Origin: JBOICV01 sp050740255
Lineage (GTDB): Bacteria > Pseudomonadota > Gammaproteobacteria > Nevskiales > JBOICV01
Direction of reading: 5' to 3'
Length of the DNA: 13,098 nucleotides
NCBI GenBank assembly: GCA_050740255.1
Contig: JBOICV010000119.1
Span: forward strand, 1 to 13,098
Shown: positions 1 through 6,950 of the stretch, in pieces
How positions within the stretch are numbered: the first letter of the stretch is position 1
Layout of the letters: every line of letters starts with the position of its first letter
Program-made: the position numbers and the translations under genes
The notes under the pieces: generated by a model
Told to the model about the DNA's origin: nothing
Database searches by the model: none
The model's input: only the letters and a program-made list of their open reading frames with translations

Positions 1-2
1 AG

Positions 3-719
3 GCCGGCAAGACCATTCTGATGCAGAAGCTCGCCAACGCGATCAACGAGAACCACCCGGAAATCGTCCTGATCGTCCTGCTGATCGACGAGCGGCCCGA
101 GGAAGTCACCGAGATGCAGCGCACCGTCCGCGGCGAGGTGATTTCCTCGACCTTCGACGAGCCCGCCGCGCGCCACGTCCAGGTCGCCGAGATGGTGATC
201 GAACGCGCCAAACGCCTGGTCGAGCACAAGCGCGATGTGGTGATCCTGCTGGATTCGATCACCCGCCTCGCCCGCGCCTACAACAACGTGGTGCCGTCCT
301 CCGGCAAGGTGCTGACCGGCGGTGTCGACGCCAACGCGCTGCAACGGCCGAAGCGCTTCTTCGGCGCCGCGCGCAATATCGAGGAGGGCGGCTCGCTCAC
401 CATCCTCGCCACCGCGCTGGTGGATACCGGCTCCAAGATGGACGAAGTGATTTACGAAGAGTTCAAAGGCACCGGCAATAGCGAAATCCATCTGGATCGC
501 CGCATCTCCGAAAAGCGCGTATTCCCCTCGATCGACGTCAACCGCTCCGGCACGCGTAAGGAAGAGCTGCTGGTCGAGCCGGACGAGCTGCAGAAGATGT
601 GGGTGCTGCGCAAAGTACTGCATCCGATGGATGAGCTGGCGGCGATTGAGTTGATCATTGACCGGCTCAAGCAGACCAAGACTAATGCGCAGTTCTTCGA
701 GGCGATGAAGCGCAATTGA
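3..719 (+). CDS. rho: Transcription termination factor Rho, C-terminal part (5' end outside window)
   Basis: Rho is a hexameric RNA-dependent ATPase/helicase that ends transcription at Rho-dependent sites. The window opens inside the Walker A loop: the first codons read AGKT, so the RNA-binding N-terminal domain is missing only because the window starts here. The remaining 238 codons equal the number left in E. coli Rho from the same point. Visible in order are LLIDERPEEVTEM with the catalytic glutamate, the Walker B strand VVILLDSITRLARAYN, the Q-loop SSGKVLTGGVDANAL that contacts RNA in the ring centre, the R-loop region FKGTGN, and RSGTRKEELL carrying the arginine finger. The protein ends in FFEAMKRN, as is usual for the family. 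No frameshift or missing key residue is seen. The gene converges on the minus-strand ligase gene, with repeat DNA between them. Confidence 0.98.
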   Translation, partial: AGKTILMQKLANAINENHPEIVLIVLLIDERPEEVTEMQRTVRGEVISSTFDEPAARHVQVAEMVIERAKRLVEHKRDVVILLDSITRLARAYNNVVPSSGKVLTGGVDANALQRPKRFFGAARNIEEGGSLTILATALVDTGSKMDEVIYEEFKGTGNSEIHLDRRISEKRVFPSIDVNRSGTRKEELLVEPDELQKMWVLRKVLHPMDELAAIELIIDRLKQTKTNAQFFEAMKRN

Positions 720-746
720 CCGAGTTGTCATTGTCGTTCTGAATCC

Positions 747-790
747 CCTTCGACGGGCTCAGGACAGGCTTCGATAGGCTCAGGATGAAC
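747..790. repeat. Two tandem copies of a TTCGAY-nnn-CTCAGGA dispersed repeat
   Basis: Two imperfect copies lie head to tail: ccttcgacgggctcaggaca (from 747) and gcttcgataggctcaggatg (from 768). The core TTCGA(C/T)-3 nt-CTCAGGA reappears on the opposite strand in the purD/GNAT gap as gttcgacaagctcaggataa. From general knowledge, sequences of this kind are common intergenic repeats in proteobacterial genomes. Their role is unknown, and short ORFs crossing them are spurious. Confidence 0.75.
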
Positions 791-811
791 TCCGCGAAGA
801 ATCTCGCTTTT

Positions 812-846
812 CTCGTCATTCCGGCGCAAGCCGGAATCCAGTTTTA
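812..846 (+). repeat. Palindromic repeat with a perfect GNRA hairpin, possible rho terminator
   Basis: Bases 818-837 form a perfect 8-bp stem, attccggc / gccggaat, closed by the tetraloop gcaa, with four T's at 842-845. It belongs to the widespread 'gtcattcc...ggaatcc' repeat type, and a degenerate copy with a GAAA loop occurs inside thiC at 11393-11412. It sits about 100 bases after the rho stop and could help end transcription from either side. The T tract is short and begins four bases after the stem, so calling it an intrinsic terminator is inference. Confidence 0.65.
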
Positions 847-891
847 TGTCCGTTGTCGAAACCCGTCGATACCTCACGGCGAACGGAAAAA

Positions 892-1848
892 CTACATCCC
901 AACCCCGCGCGCTGCGCCAAACCACTCGCGCGCCAACCGTGCCCGTGCAGCAGGATCAGCCGGAATCTCATGTAGACCGTCGATCCGGTCGAGGCGCTGC
1001 CTGAGACCGGCGCCATTAGCGATCTGAATCGCCAGTCCCGGCCGCGCGTTCAATTCCAGAACCAGGGGACCGCGCTCGCGGTCCAGCACGACATCTACCC
1101 CAAGATAACCCAAGCCCACCAGTTCATGGCAGCGCGCTGCCAGGGTTAGCAGCTGCTCCCATTGTGGAATTTGCAGGCCGGCGATTTCCGCACCCGTGTC
1201 TGGATGTTGGGTTACCAGCCGGTTTTGACACACGGCGCGCGCGGTGCAGCCGCTAGCCATGTCAATGCCCGCGCCGACCGCGCCCTGATGCAGATTCGCT
1301 TTGCCATCTGAGTCACGCGTCGGCAGGCGCACCATTGCTGCCACCGGCACCCCGCGAAACACGATAGTGCGGATATCCGGCACGCCACGATAACTGACCT
1401 GTTCGAATAGCGGATCGAACTTTACGCGGTACTCGATCAGGGCTTTGTCGGCCTGCCCGCCCAGGCTGTACATGCCGTTAAGAATGTTCGAGATGTGATG
1501 CTCGAGTTCATCCTCCGTCATCAGGCTGTCATTGGAAAGGCGGTAGCGCTGGTTGTGGCGGCCGGTGATCACCACGATGCCGTTGCCGCCGGAGCCTTGC
1601 GCCGGCTTGATCACAAAATCACGGCGATCCCGAACGATTTCCGGCAGCCGCGCGATGTCGTGCTCAATCTCGATCACGCCATATAAATCCGGCACCGCGA
1701 TACCGGCGGCTTGCGCCAGGCGCTTGGTGCGCAGCTTGTCGTCCACCAGCGGGTAATGGCGGCGCGGGTTGTGTCGCAGAATGAAATCCGCATTGCGCCG
1801 GTTCATGCCCAGCACACCGGCCGCTTTCAGCCGCCCCCAGCCGATCAT
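892..1848 (-). CDS. Alpha-L-glutamate ligase-like ATP-grasp protein (RimK-related)
   Basis: A 318-residue cytosolic ATP-grasp enzyme with no signal peptide. It is related to RimK, which adds glutamate to ribosomal protein S6, but belongs to the separate 'RimK-related E ligase' group, whose natural substrate is not established to my knowledge. Visible are the family-like N-terminal GVLGMNRRNADFI (11-23), the ATP-binding FVIKPAQGSGGNGI (78-91, K81), ANLHQGAVGAGID (184-196), and the metal-binding end GVDVVLD...LVLELNARPG (250-271, with E265 and N267). The start at 1848 is fixed by the ATGA overlap with the 7TM gene stop. The frame is open further upstream, but that extension would lie inside the 7TM gene. 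No Shine-Dalgarno site is visible, consistent with translational coupling. It is last in the purD-protease-7TM-ligase run. Membership is sure, the chemical reaction is not. Confidence 0.92.
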   Translation of the reverse strand: MIGWGRLKAAGVLGMNRRNADFILRHNPRRHYPLVDDKLRTKRLAQAAGIAVPDLYGVIEIEHDIARLPEIVRDRRDFVIKPAQGSGGNGIVVITGRHNQRYRLSNDSLMTEDELEHHISNILNGMYSLGGQADKALIEYRVKFDPLFEQVSYRGVPDIRTIVFRGVPVAAMVRLPTRDSDGKANLHQGAVGAGIDMASGCTARAVCQNRLVTQHPDTGAEIAGLQIPQWEQLLTLAARCHELVGLGYLGVDVVLDRERGPLVLELNARPGLAIQIANGAGLRQRLDRIDGLHEIPADPAARARLAREWFGAARGVGM

Positions 1849-3368
1849 TTGCCGTTGAAGGCGCGGAAGCGCCAGAGTTCGGTCAGACGATAGCCGGTGT
1901 AACGGCCCATCGCCAGATTGGCGGCCAGCACCACCAGCAGCAGCTCTGGAAATACGAAGGTCAGATGTTCCAGCAGCGCGATGTTCATCACCAGGAAGGC
2001 CACCGCCGCCACCGCCAGGCTGCCCAAGCCTTGCTGAATCGCCTCCAGCGGTCCCGCCTCCTCCCAGACCAGCGACATACGCTCGATGGTCATGGTCATG
2101 ATGACCATCGGGAACAGCGCGATCGACACGCCCATCTCCAGGCCAAGTTGATGCAATACCACGCTGACGCCGGCCATCAGCATCACTACCAGGGTCAAGA
2201 CCGCGGCCAGCCGTGGCACCAGCAGCAGCTTGAGGTGCTCGAGATAAAAGCGTAGCGCCAGTCCGAGCCCGACAATCAGGCAGAACAGCAGGATGCCCCA
2301 CCACAATTCGGTTTCGCGAAAGGCCAGCGCGATCAGCACCGGCATGAAGGTGCCGAAGGTCTTCACGCCGACCAGGTTGCGCATGAGCACCACGACGAAA
2401 GCGCCGAGTGGAATCATCAACAGGATGCGATAGACGTTCTGGGTCTGCACCGGCAGCGCGAACAGGGAAAAGTCCATCAGGTGCGAACCCTTCAGCACCG
2501 CGCGGCGCTCGGCTACGTCCACCATTTCGCGCAGATTGCGCGCCACCGAGAACTGCAGACGCACATCCTGTCCGCCCTCGACCCTGAACAGCGCATCGCC
2601 GCCGATCTGCCAGATCAGGAAGTTATCCGGCGGTCCGCTCTCAGCGGTCACCGGATGCAGCGTCAGCCAGGTTTCGCCGTCATGCATCTGCAACCAGGGC
2701 TCGAGCGCGTGTCGCTTCAGACCATCTTCAAGTGCAAGACCATAGATCACACGAGCGGGAATGCCGGCGCTGGCCAGAACCTGCACGATGTCCTGCGCCC
2801 ACAGCGTCGGCGTGTCCGCGTTTTCGCGCAACATCGCCAAAGTCGGGTTCCGGTCCGGTGCGTTGAGCCGCAACAGCAACTGGCGCACGAAGGACAAGCT
2901 GTCGGCAGACTCGCCCCGCGCCTGCTCCAGCAGCTCGCTCACCGCTGAAGCGTTGGGCTCTGTCAGTACCGGCGCCGCGGGAGTCGCCGGCGGTAACTCG
3001 TGCCGGGAATGGGCTTCGGGGTCCTGATACAGCACGGCGCGGTAGTACAGCACTTGCTTGCCAGTGGCGCGGCGCTTGGCCCATAGCGCCTGCCGGTTGT
3101 ATTCGTCGTGCTCGGTGGCAAGCCCGTATTTTGCGGCAACAAAGTCTTCGTCCAGTATCGCGAAGCCTGCGGGTTTATAAAGGACGGGCAGGGTTACCTT
3201 GGCGGCGCCTGCCTTTGCCTTGAAGCCGACCCGTGCTTCTACGCTCCAGACCTCGGTCTGGTCGGCCGGTTTTAACGGCAAACCGAGCCGGAGGACCTTA
3301 TAAGTGGTCAGTCCCAGTCCGGCGGCAACCAGCGCCAGCGTGAGTAGCTTGACGTGCAGATTTCTCAT
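1845..3368 (-). CDS. Inactive transglutaminase-like domain fused to 7 membrane helices
   Basis: A 507-residue inner-membrane protein. One N-terminal helix (about 7-22) is followed by a soluble region of about 290 residues that should face the periplasm. This holds the transglutaminase-like part, including an AGIPARVIYGLALEDG strand (201-216) and HDGETWLTLHPV (229-240). A C-terminal block of hydrophobic segments runs from about 312 to 487 (for example 312-329, 355-373, 383-405, 410-426, 446-467, 470-487), matching the '7TM transglut' family. From knowledge of the family, the transglutaminase fold lacks its catalytic residues and the role is unknown. ATGA overlaps join it to the protease upstream (3365-3368) and the ligase downstream (1845-1848). 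I start it at 3368; the frame stays open upstream to an ATG at 3431, but that would add an Arg/Lys-rich segment inside the protease gene. Confidence 0.9.
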   Translation of the reverse strand: MRNLHVKLLTLALVAAGLGLTTYKVLRLGLPLKPADQTEVWSVEARVGFKAKAGAAKVTLPVLYKPAGFAILDEDFVAAKYGLATEHDEYNRQALWAKRRATGKQVLYYRAVLYQDPEAHSRHELPPATPAAPVLTEPNASAVSELLEQARGESADSLSFVRQLLLRLNAPDRNPTLAMLRENADTPTLWAQDIVQVLASAGIPARVIYGLALEDGLKRHALEPWLQMHDGETWLTLHPVTAESGPPDNFLIWQIGGDALFRVEGGQDVRLQFSVARNLREMVDVAERRAVLKGSHLMDFSLFALPVQTQNVYRILLMIPLGAFVVVLMRNLVGVKTFGTFMPVLIALAFRETELWWGILLFCLIVGLGLALRFYLEHLKLLLVPRLAAVLTLVVMLMAGVSVVLHQLGLEMGVSIALFPMVIMTMTIERMSLVWEEAGPLEAIQQGLGSLAVAAVAFLVMNIALLEHLTFVFPELLLVVLAANLAMGRYTGYRLTELWRFRAFNGK

Positions 3369-3949
3369 GCGCCGTCGGCGGCGGGTGCGGCGGCCGCGGA
3401 TTTTTTCTTCTTTTTCTTTTTCTCGCCGCAATCCGGTTTGGTGAGGAAGGTTGCGGCGGGATCAATGATGGCGATGTCCTTCAACGCGTCGCGACCCAGC
3501 AGTACCGGGTAGTTCAGACTGGTGCGGTCGACCAGGCTGAACTGTTCGTGATGCACCTGGCCGTTGATACACAACTCCATCTCGACCACCGGCCGCGCCT
3601 GCAGCTTGCCGTCGTGACGTTTGATCCGCGCCATGCGCAGCACCGGCCGCTCGATGCTCACATGATGCTCCTTGGCGCCGCGGTCTTCCTGATAATCGAA
3701 AATAAACCGCACCCAGGGATCGCCATCCTGCTGGAACAATTCGACTTTGCGCGCGCTCATGGATGAGGTCTTGGCGCCGGTATCCATGCGGGCGCGGAAC
3801 TTGAAGCCCCAGGGTTCCAGCCGTACCGATTCGACCCAACCCATGATTTGGCGTTCTGTGAGGGGTATTTCCTGGGCATGAGCAAGCAGCGCGGTGCACA
3901 GCAGCGCGGAGAGATTCAAGCCATGTGCCAATCGAAACAAGGCCTGCAT
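3365..3949 (-). CDS. Secreted retropepsin-like 'ATP-dependent zinc protease' family protein
   Basis: A 194-residue protein of the family usually named ATP-dependent zinc protease (DUF785 type), whose fold resembles retroviral aspartic proteases. A signal peptide is visible: a hydrophobic stretch LNLSALLCTALLAHA (11-25) ending in an AHA|QE cleavage site, so the product should be periplasmic. The mature part starts with MGWVESVRLEPWGFKFRARM and carries the retropepsin-like D56-T57-G58-A59 in RMDTGAKTSS; SLVDRTSLNYPVLLGRDAL (137-155) is the second conserved block. The C-terminus is odd: seven consecutive lysines (177-183) followed by an Ala/Pro tail. The start lies 36 bases after the purD stop with no clear Shine-Dalgarno site. 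Its stop overlaps the 7TM start. The family name's 'ATP-dependent' and 'zinc' are inherited labels, and nothing in the sequence supports them. Confidence 0.88.
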   Translation of the reverse strand: MQALFRLAHGLNLSALLCTALLAHAQEIPLTERQIMGWVESVRLEPWGFKFRARMDTGAKTSSMSARKVELFQQDGDPWVRFIFDYQEDRGAKEHHVSIERPVLRMARIKRHDGKLQARPVVEMELCINGQVHHEQFSLVDRTSLNYPVLLGRDALKDIAIIDPAATFLTKPDCGEKKKKKKKSAAAAPAADGA

Positions 3950-3985
3950 AGGAACGGTGAGTCGAGGGCGGTATCGGGATGCGGA

Positions 3986-5287
3986 TCAGGCTTCGCGCGC
4001 TACGGCACGATAACCGATGTCGCGCCGGTAGTGGACGTCCGGCCAGCGGATGCCGGCGACTCTGGCATAGGCTCGTCCCTGCGCCGTCTTCACCGATTCG
4101 CCGAGCGCACACACGGTCAGCACCCGGCCGCCGCCGGTCAACACCCGTCCGTCCTTCAGTACCGTGCCGGCATGAAACACCTTGGTGTTGGACGAATCCG
4201 CATTCAGTCCCTGAATTTCATCGCCCTGGCGCACCTGGCCCGGATAGCCACCCGCAGCCATGACGACGCCCAGCGCCGTGCGGGAATCCCATTCCGCTTT
4301 GACGCGATGCAACTGACCATCAACCGCGGCTTCGGCCAGATCAACAAAGTCGGATTTGAGCCGCAGCATGATGGGCTGGGTCTCCGGATCGCCCATGCGG
4401 GTGTTGAACTCCAGCACCTTCGGCTCACCGCGTTCACTGACCATCAAGCCGGCGTATAGAAAGCCGGTGAAGGGCGCACCGGCCGCCGCCATGCCGCTCA
4501 CGGTGGGGTTGACCACTTCGCGCATGATGCGCGCGTGCAGTTCGGGCGTCACCATGCGTGCCGGCGAATAGGCGCCCATGCCGCCCGTGTTGGGACCCGT
4601 GTCGCCGTCACCCACCCGTTTGTGATCCTGCGAGGTAGCCAGCGGCAGGATGTGTTCGCCATCAACCATGCAGATAAAACTGATTTCCTCGCCGCTCAGA
4701 AACTCCTCAACCACCACGCGCGCGCCGGCCTGACCCAAGCCAGTGCTGGAGGTGGCGCCGGCCAGCATGTCGCGCGCTGCCGCTACGGCTTCTTCAGTCG
4801 TCTGCGCCACGACCACGCCCTTGCCCGCAGCCAGGCCGTCAGCCTTGACTACGATCGGTGCTGCCTCGGCGCGGATATACGCTTCGGCCGCGGCGGCATC
4901 GGTAAATACCTGGTACCTGGCGGTAGGAATCCGATGCTTGGCCAGAAAGTTCTTGGCGAAGGCTTTGGATGCTTCGAGTTGGGCCGCGGCCTTGCTGGGT
5001 CCGAAAATGCGCAGACCTTTGCGCTGGAAGAGATCAACAATGCCGGCCGCCAGCGGCACTTCGGGGCCAACGACGGTTAGCGATACCTGCTCGCGTTGCG
5101 CCAGGGCGGCCAGAGCGGCGATGTCGTCGGCCGGGACGCTGACATTACGGCACTTGGGTTCGCGCGCGGTGCCCGCATTACCCGGCGCGACCAGCACCGT
5201 GCTCACTTGCGCCGACTGCGCGCATTTCCAGGCCAGCGCGTGCTCGCGCCCGCCGCCGCCTACGATGAGTATTATTTTTCCGGGCAT
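3986..5287 (-). CDS. purD: Phosphoribosylamine-glycine ligase (GAR synthetase)
   Basis: PurD joins phosphoribosylamine and glycine with ATP to give glycinamide ribonucleotide, the second step of de novo purine synthesis, in the cytosol. The 433-residue length fits the family (E. coli about 429). Visible are the N-terminal GGGGREHALAWK (10-21), the ATP-grasp loop VKADGLAAGKGVVVA (147-161), DHKRVGDGDTGPNTGGMGAY (221-240), and the signature EFNTRMGDPETQP (293-305) with metal- and substrate-binding residues. All key segments are intact. The ATG at 5287 gives the canonical N-terminus, although the upstream sequence has no good Shine-Dalgarno site. It heads the minus-strand run and is followed after 36 bases by the protease gene, so the downstream envelope genes may share its transcript. 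Unlike enterics, no purH lies beside it. Confidence 0.98.
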   Translation of the reverse strand: MPGKIILIVGGGGREHALAWKCAQSAQVSTVLVAPGNAGTAREPKCRNVSVPADDIAALAALAQREQVSLTVVGPEVPLAAGIVDLFQRKGLRIFGPSKAAAQLEASKAFAKNFLAKHRIPTARYQVFTDAAAAEAYIRAEAAPIVVKADGLAAGKGVVVAQTTEEAVAAARDMLAGATSSTGLGQAGARVVVEEFLSGEEISFICMVDGEHILPLATSQDHKRVGDGDTGPNTGGMGAYSPARMVTPELHARIMREVVNPTVSGMAAAGAPFTGFLYAGLMVSERGEPKVLEFNTRMGDPETQPIMLRLKSDFVDLAEAAVDGQLHRVKAEWDSRTALGVVMAAGGYPGQVRQGDEIQGLNADSSNTKVFHAGTVLKDGRVLTGGGRVLTVCALGESVKTAQGRAYARVAGIRWPDVHYRRDIGYRAVAREA

Positions 5288-5350
5288 TTGGGCTTTTCGG
5301 TAAACAGGCCGGGGATTTTATCAGAGCGGCTCCCGCCACCCGCCGCACAC

Positions 5351-5457
5351 CCTTCGACTTCAGCCCCGTTCGTCCTGAGCGTAGCCGCGAAGCGGCGAAG
5401 TCGAAGGACCGGAACGGGCTGAAGTTTATCCTGAGCTTGTCGAACGACTCAGGACGA
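5351..5457. repeat. Compound inverted-repeat element in the purD/GNAT divergent gap
   Basis: This block holds nested inverted repeats. ccttcgacttc (5351-5361) pairs with gaagtcgaagg (5397-5407). tcgtcctgag (5370-5379) pairs with ctcaggacga (5448-5457). tcctgag (5429-5435) pairs with ctcagga (5448-5454) around a 12-base loop. The minus strand contains gttcgacaagctcaggataa, sharing the core with the repeat after rho. It fills about half of the 211-base space between the divergent purD and GNAT starts. It resembles widespread proteobacterial intergenic repeats. No convincing promoter was found around it. Confidence 0.75.
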
Positions 5458-5498
5458 GCGGGAACTGCGACACTATCCAATCGGGGTTGGTGTAATTT

Positions 5499-6140
5499 GT
5501 GCGTCGTGCCATGAACGGGGTGACGGTGGACTTTGAAATTCGACCGGCGACGCCGGAAGATCAGACCGCTGCGGTGTCCTTGATCCATAGCGCCGGCCCG
5601 GCCGCATTCGACTATATCTTTGCCGCCCCGGAGCGGCCGGCCACGGCGTTTCTGGCCTTCGCATTCAGCAGTGGTCGCGGCCTGTTCGGCTGCCGCAATC
5701 ATTTCGTCGCCACCCAGGCCGGCCGCGTGGTCGCGACGCTTGCCCTTTATGGTGCGGCCGAACACAAACCCTTGACGCGCATCCTGCCGCTGCAAATCGC
5801 TCAGTTCCATGGCGTGATGCGGGCGGCGGGCATTTTGCGCCGCAGTCTGGAAGTGGCGAACCTAATGCCGCCGCCGCTGGAGAGCGTCGAGTATCTGGCG
5901 AATTTCGGCGTCGCGCCGGACTTGCGCGGCCAGGGCATCGGGCAGCGCCTGCTCGAATTCGCCGCCCAGCACGCGCGCGGCCGCGGCAAGTTCGTATTGG
6001 CGCTCGATGTGGCCACCAGCAATCCACGCGCCCAGGCTTTGTACGAACGCGTCGGCATGTGTGTGGTGCATGAACGGCAATTCCGGGGTCCGGCGGGCCG
6101 TGTACCGGATGCGCGACGCATGGAAATGACGCTCACATGA
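5499..6140 (+). CDS. GNAT-family N-acetyltransferase
   Basis: A 213-residue (from GTG 5499) acyl-CoA-dependent acetyltransferase of unknown substrate. The GNAT core motif A is clear: FGVAPDLRGQGIGQRLLEFA (136-155), where R143-G-Q-G-I-G forms the acetyl-CoA pyrophosphate loop. It is followed by ALDVATSNPRAQALYERVGM (168-187), the typical C-terminal half with the NxxAxxLYexxGF-like segment. The N-terminal IRPATPEDQTAAVSLI is also usual for the fold. The GTG start has a purine-rich ggggttgg about ten bases upstream, and an in-frame ATG at 5511 without such a site is the alternative. The stop overlaps the next gene by ATGA, so both are probably one operon. The NUDIX and acs genes nearby give no hint of the substrate. 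Confidence 0.88.
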   Translation: MRRAMNGVTVDFEIRPATPEDQTAAVSLIHSAGPAAFDYIFAAPERPATAFLAFAFSSGRGLFGCRNHFVATQAGRVVATLALYGAAEHKPLTRILPLQIAQFHGVMRAAGILRRSLEVANLMPPPLESVEYLANFGVAPDLRGQGIGQRLLEFAAQHARGRGKFVLALDVATSNPRAQALYERVGMCVVHERQFRGPAGRVPDARRMEMTLT

Positions 6141-6823
6141 GCACGCGCTGCCTGCTGCTGGTGAGTCTAATGCTGTTGACGGCATGTGCCGCTCAGAGCG
6201 GCGGCCGCGGCTTTCGCGTGGAGAATCTGGCCAAGTCCGATATTGATTTCGTGGTGGACAGTCACATCCGCGCGCAGGAAAGCCATCTGCGCGAATTGAC
6301 CATCAAGCTTTACAGGCGCAATCCGGCGGAGCTGAAGAAGAAAGCTGGCGCCACGCTGGACTCGCGCCTGGCCCAGTTGTTCGCGCGTCCGGGCGAGCTG
6401 ATTCTCGACGAACTTCAAGGCAAGCAAACCATCGAGGCCATGCTGCTGGGCTTCGAGGAGAACTACTCGGGTGATCGGGTGTTCGCCATCATGGCGGGTC
6501 TCACCGACATGCTCCGGCGCAGTTGCAATTACAAGCAGGAGTTTTTTCTGCTCGACGAACTAGACCAACAGAAGCTGTACAACAGCGCGCGCAACATCGA
6601 GGTGCTGGTGTGGCGCATCGGCCATCGCCGCGATCCGCAAGGCAAGGTTTATCTGTTGACGAATGAGATCGGCGACGACGCCAGCAACCTCAGTTTTGAG
6701 CGCCTGTTCGGCAAGATGATCGCGCTACAGGACATGCTGGCCCAGATCACCGCAGACACGACCAACCGTTCTATCACCAAAGTCCTGCACAATGCGGCGA
6801 CGATGGTATTTCTACCGATTTGA
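6137..6823 (+). CDS. Uncharacterised lipoprotein
   Basis: A 228-residue protein I do not recognise as a named family. The N-terminus is a lipoprotein signal: MSTRCLLLVSLMLLTAC, with lipobox LTA|C and cysteine 17. Residue +2 is Ala, so outer-membrane sorting would be expected under the E. coli +2 rule. The mature part is soluble and mostly helical in appearance, with charged segments such as HIRAQESHLRELTIKLYRR and LEENY-like GFEENYSGDRVFAIMAGLTD. No catalytic motif or repeat is evident. Translation is likely coupled to the GNAT gene by the ATGA overlap at 6137-6140. It converges on acs, with a 127-base gap between them. It looks like a conserved proteobacterial hypothetical envelope protein, and its function is unknown. 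Confidence 0.82.
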   Translation: MSTRCLLLVSLMLLTACAAQSGGRGFRVENLAKSDIDFVVDSHIRAQESHLRELTIKLYRRNPAELKKKAGATLDSRLAQLFARPGELILDELQGKQTIEAMLLGFEENYSGDRVFAIMAGLTDMLRRSCNYKQEFFLLDELDQQKLYNSARNIEVLVWRIGHRRDPQGKVYLLTNEIGDDASNLSFERLFGKMIALQDMLAQITADTTNRSITKVLHNAATMVFLPI

Positions 6824-6950
6824 TTTGCCCAGAGTGATTTTCCAGCCTTGATGTTGTCCAATCCGGGATTCCAATGAGTAACCAGCAGATGACGACCGCA
6901 GCCAGCCTTGCTCGGCTTGGCGCAGGCGGCATCCGAACGGGAGTAGATGC

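Noticed and set aside
720..891. Possible CRISPR or transposon remnant
   Set aside because: Only two imperfect short repeats without regular spacers or any transposase. They fit intergenic palindromic repeats better.
785..1027. Short ORFs across the repeats after rho
   Set aside because: They are translations of dispersed repeat DNA and the antisense of the ligase gene, without ribosome sites.
1849..2304. N-terminal extension of the ligase ORF up to 2304
   Set aside because: The extension is the out-of-frame shadow of the 7TM helices. The ATP-grasp family starts at MIGWGRLK, and the ATGA overlap fixes the start at 1848.
3369..3431. Upstream ATG at 3431 for the 7TM gene
   Set aside because: It would add a Lys/Arg-rich leader inside the protease gene. 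The start at 3368 gives a normal N-terminal helix and an ATGA coupling like the next junction.
6901..6921. Hairpin after acs as a terminator
   Set aside because: The stem gccagcc/ggcttggc has a bulge and no T tract follows on the minus strand, so terminator status is not supported.
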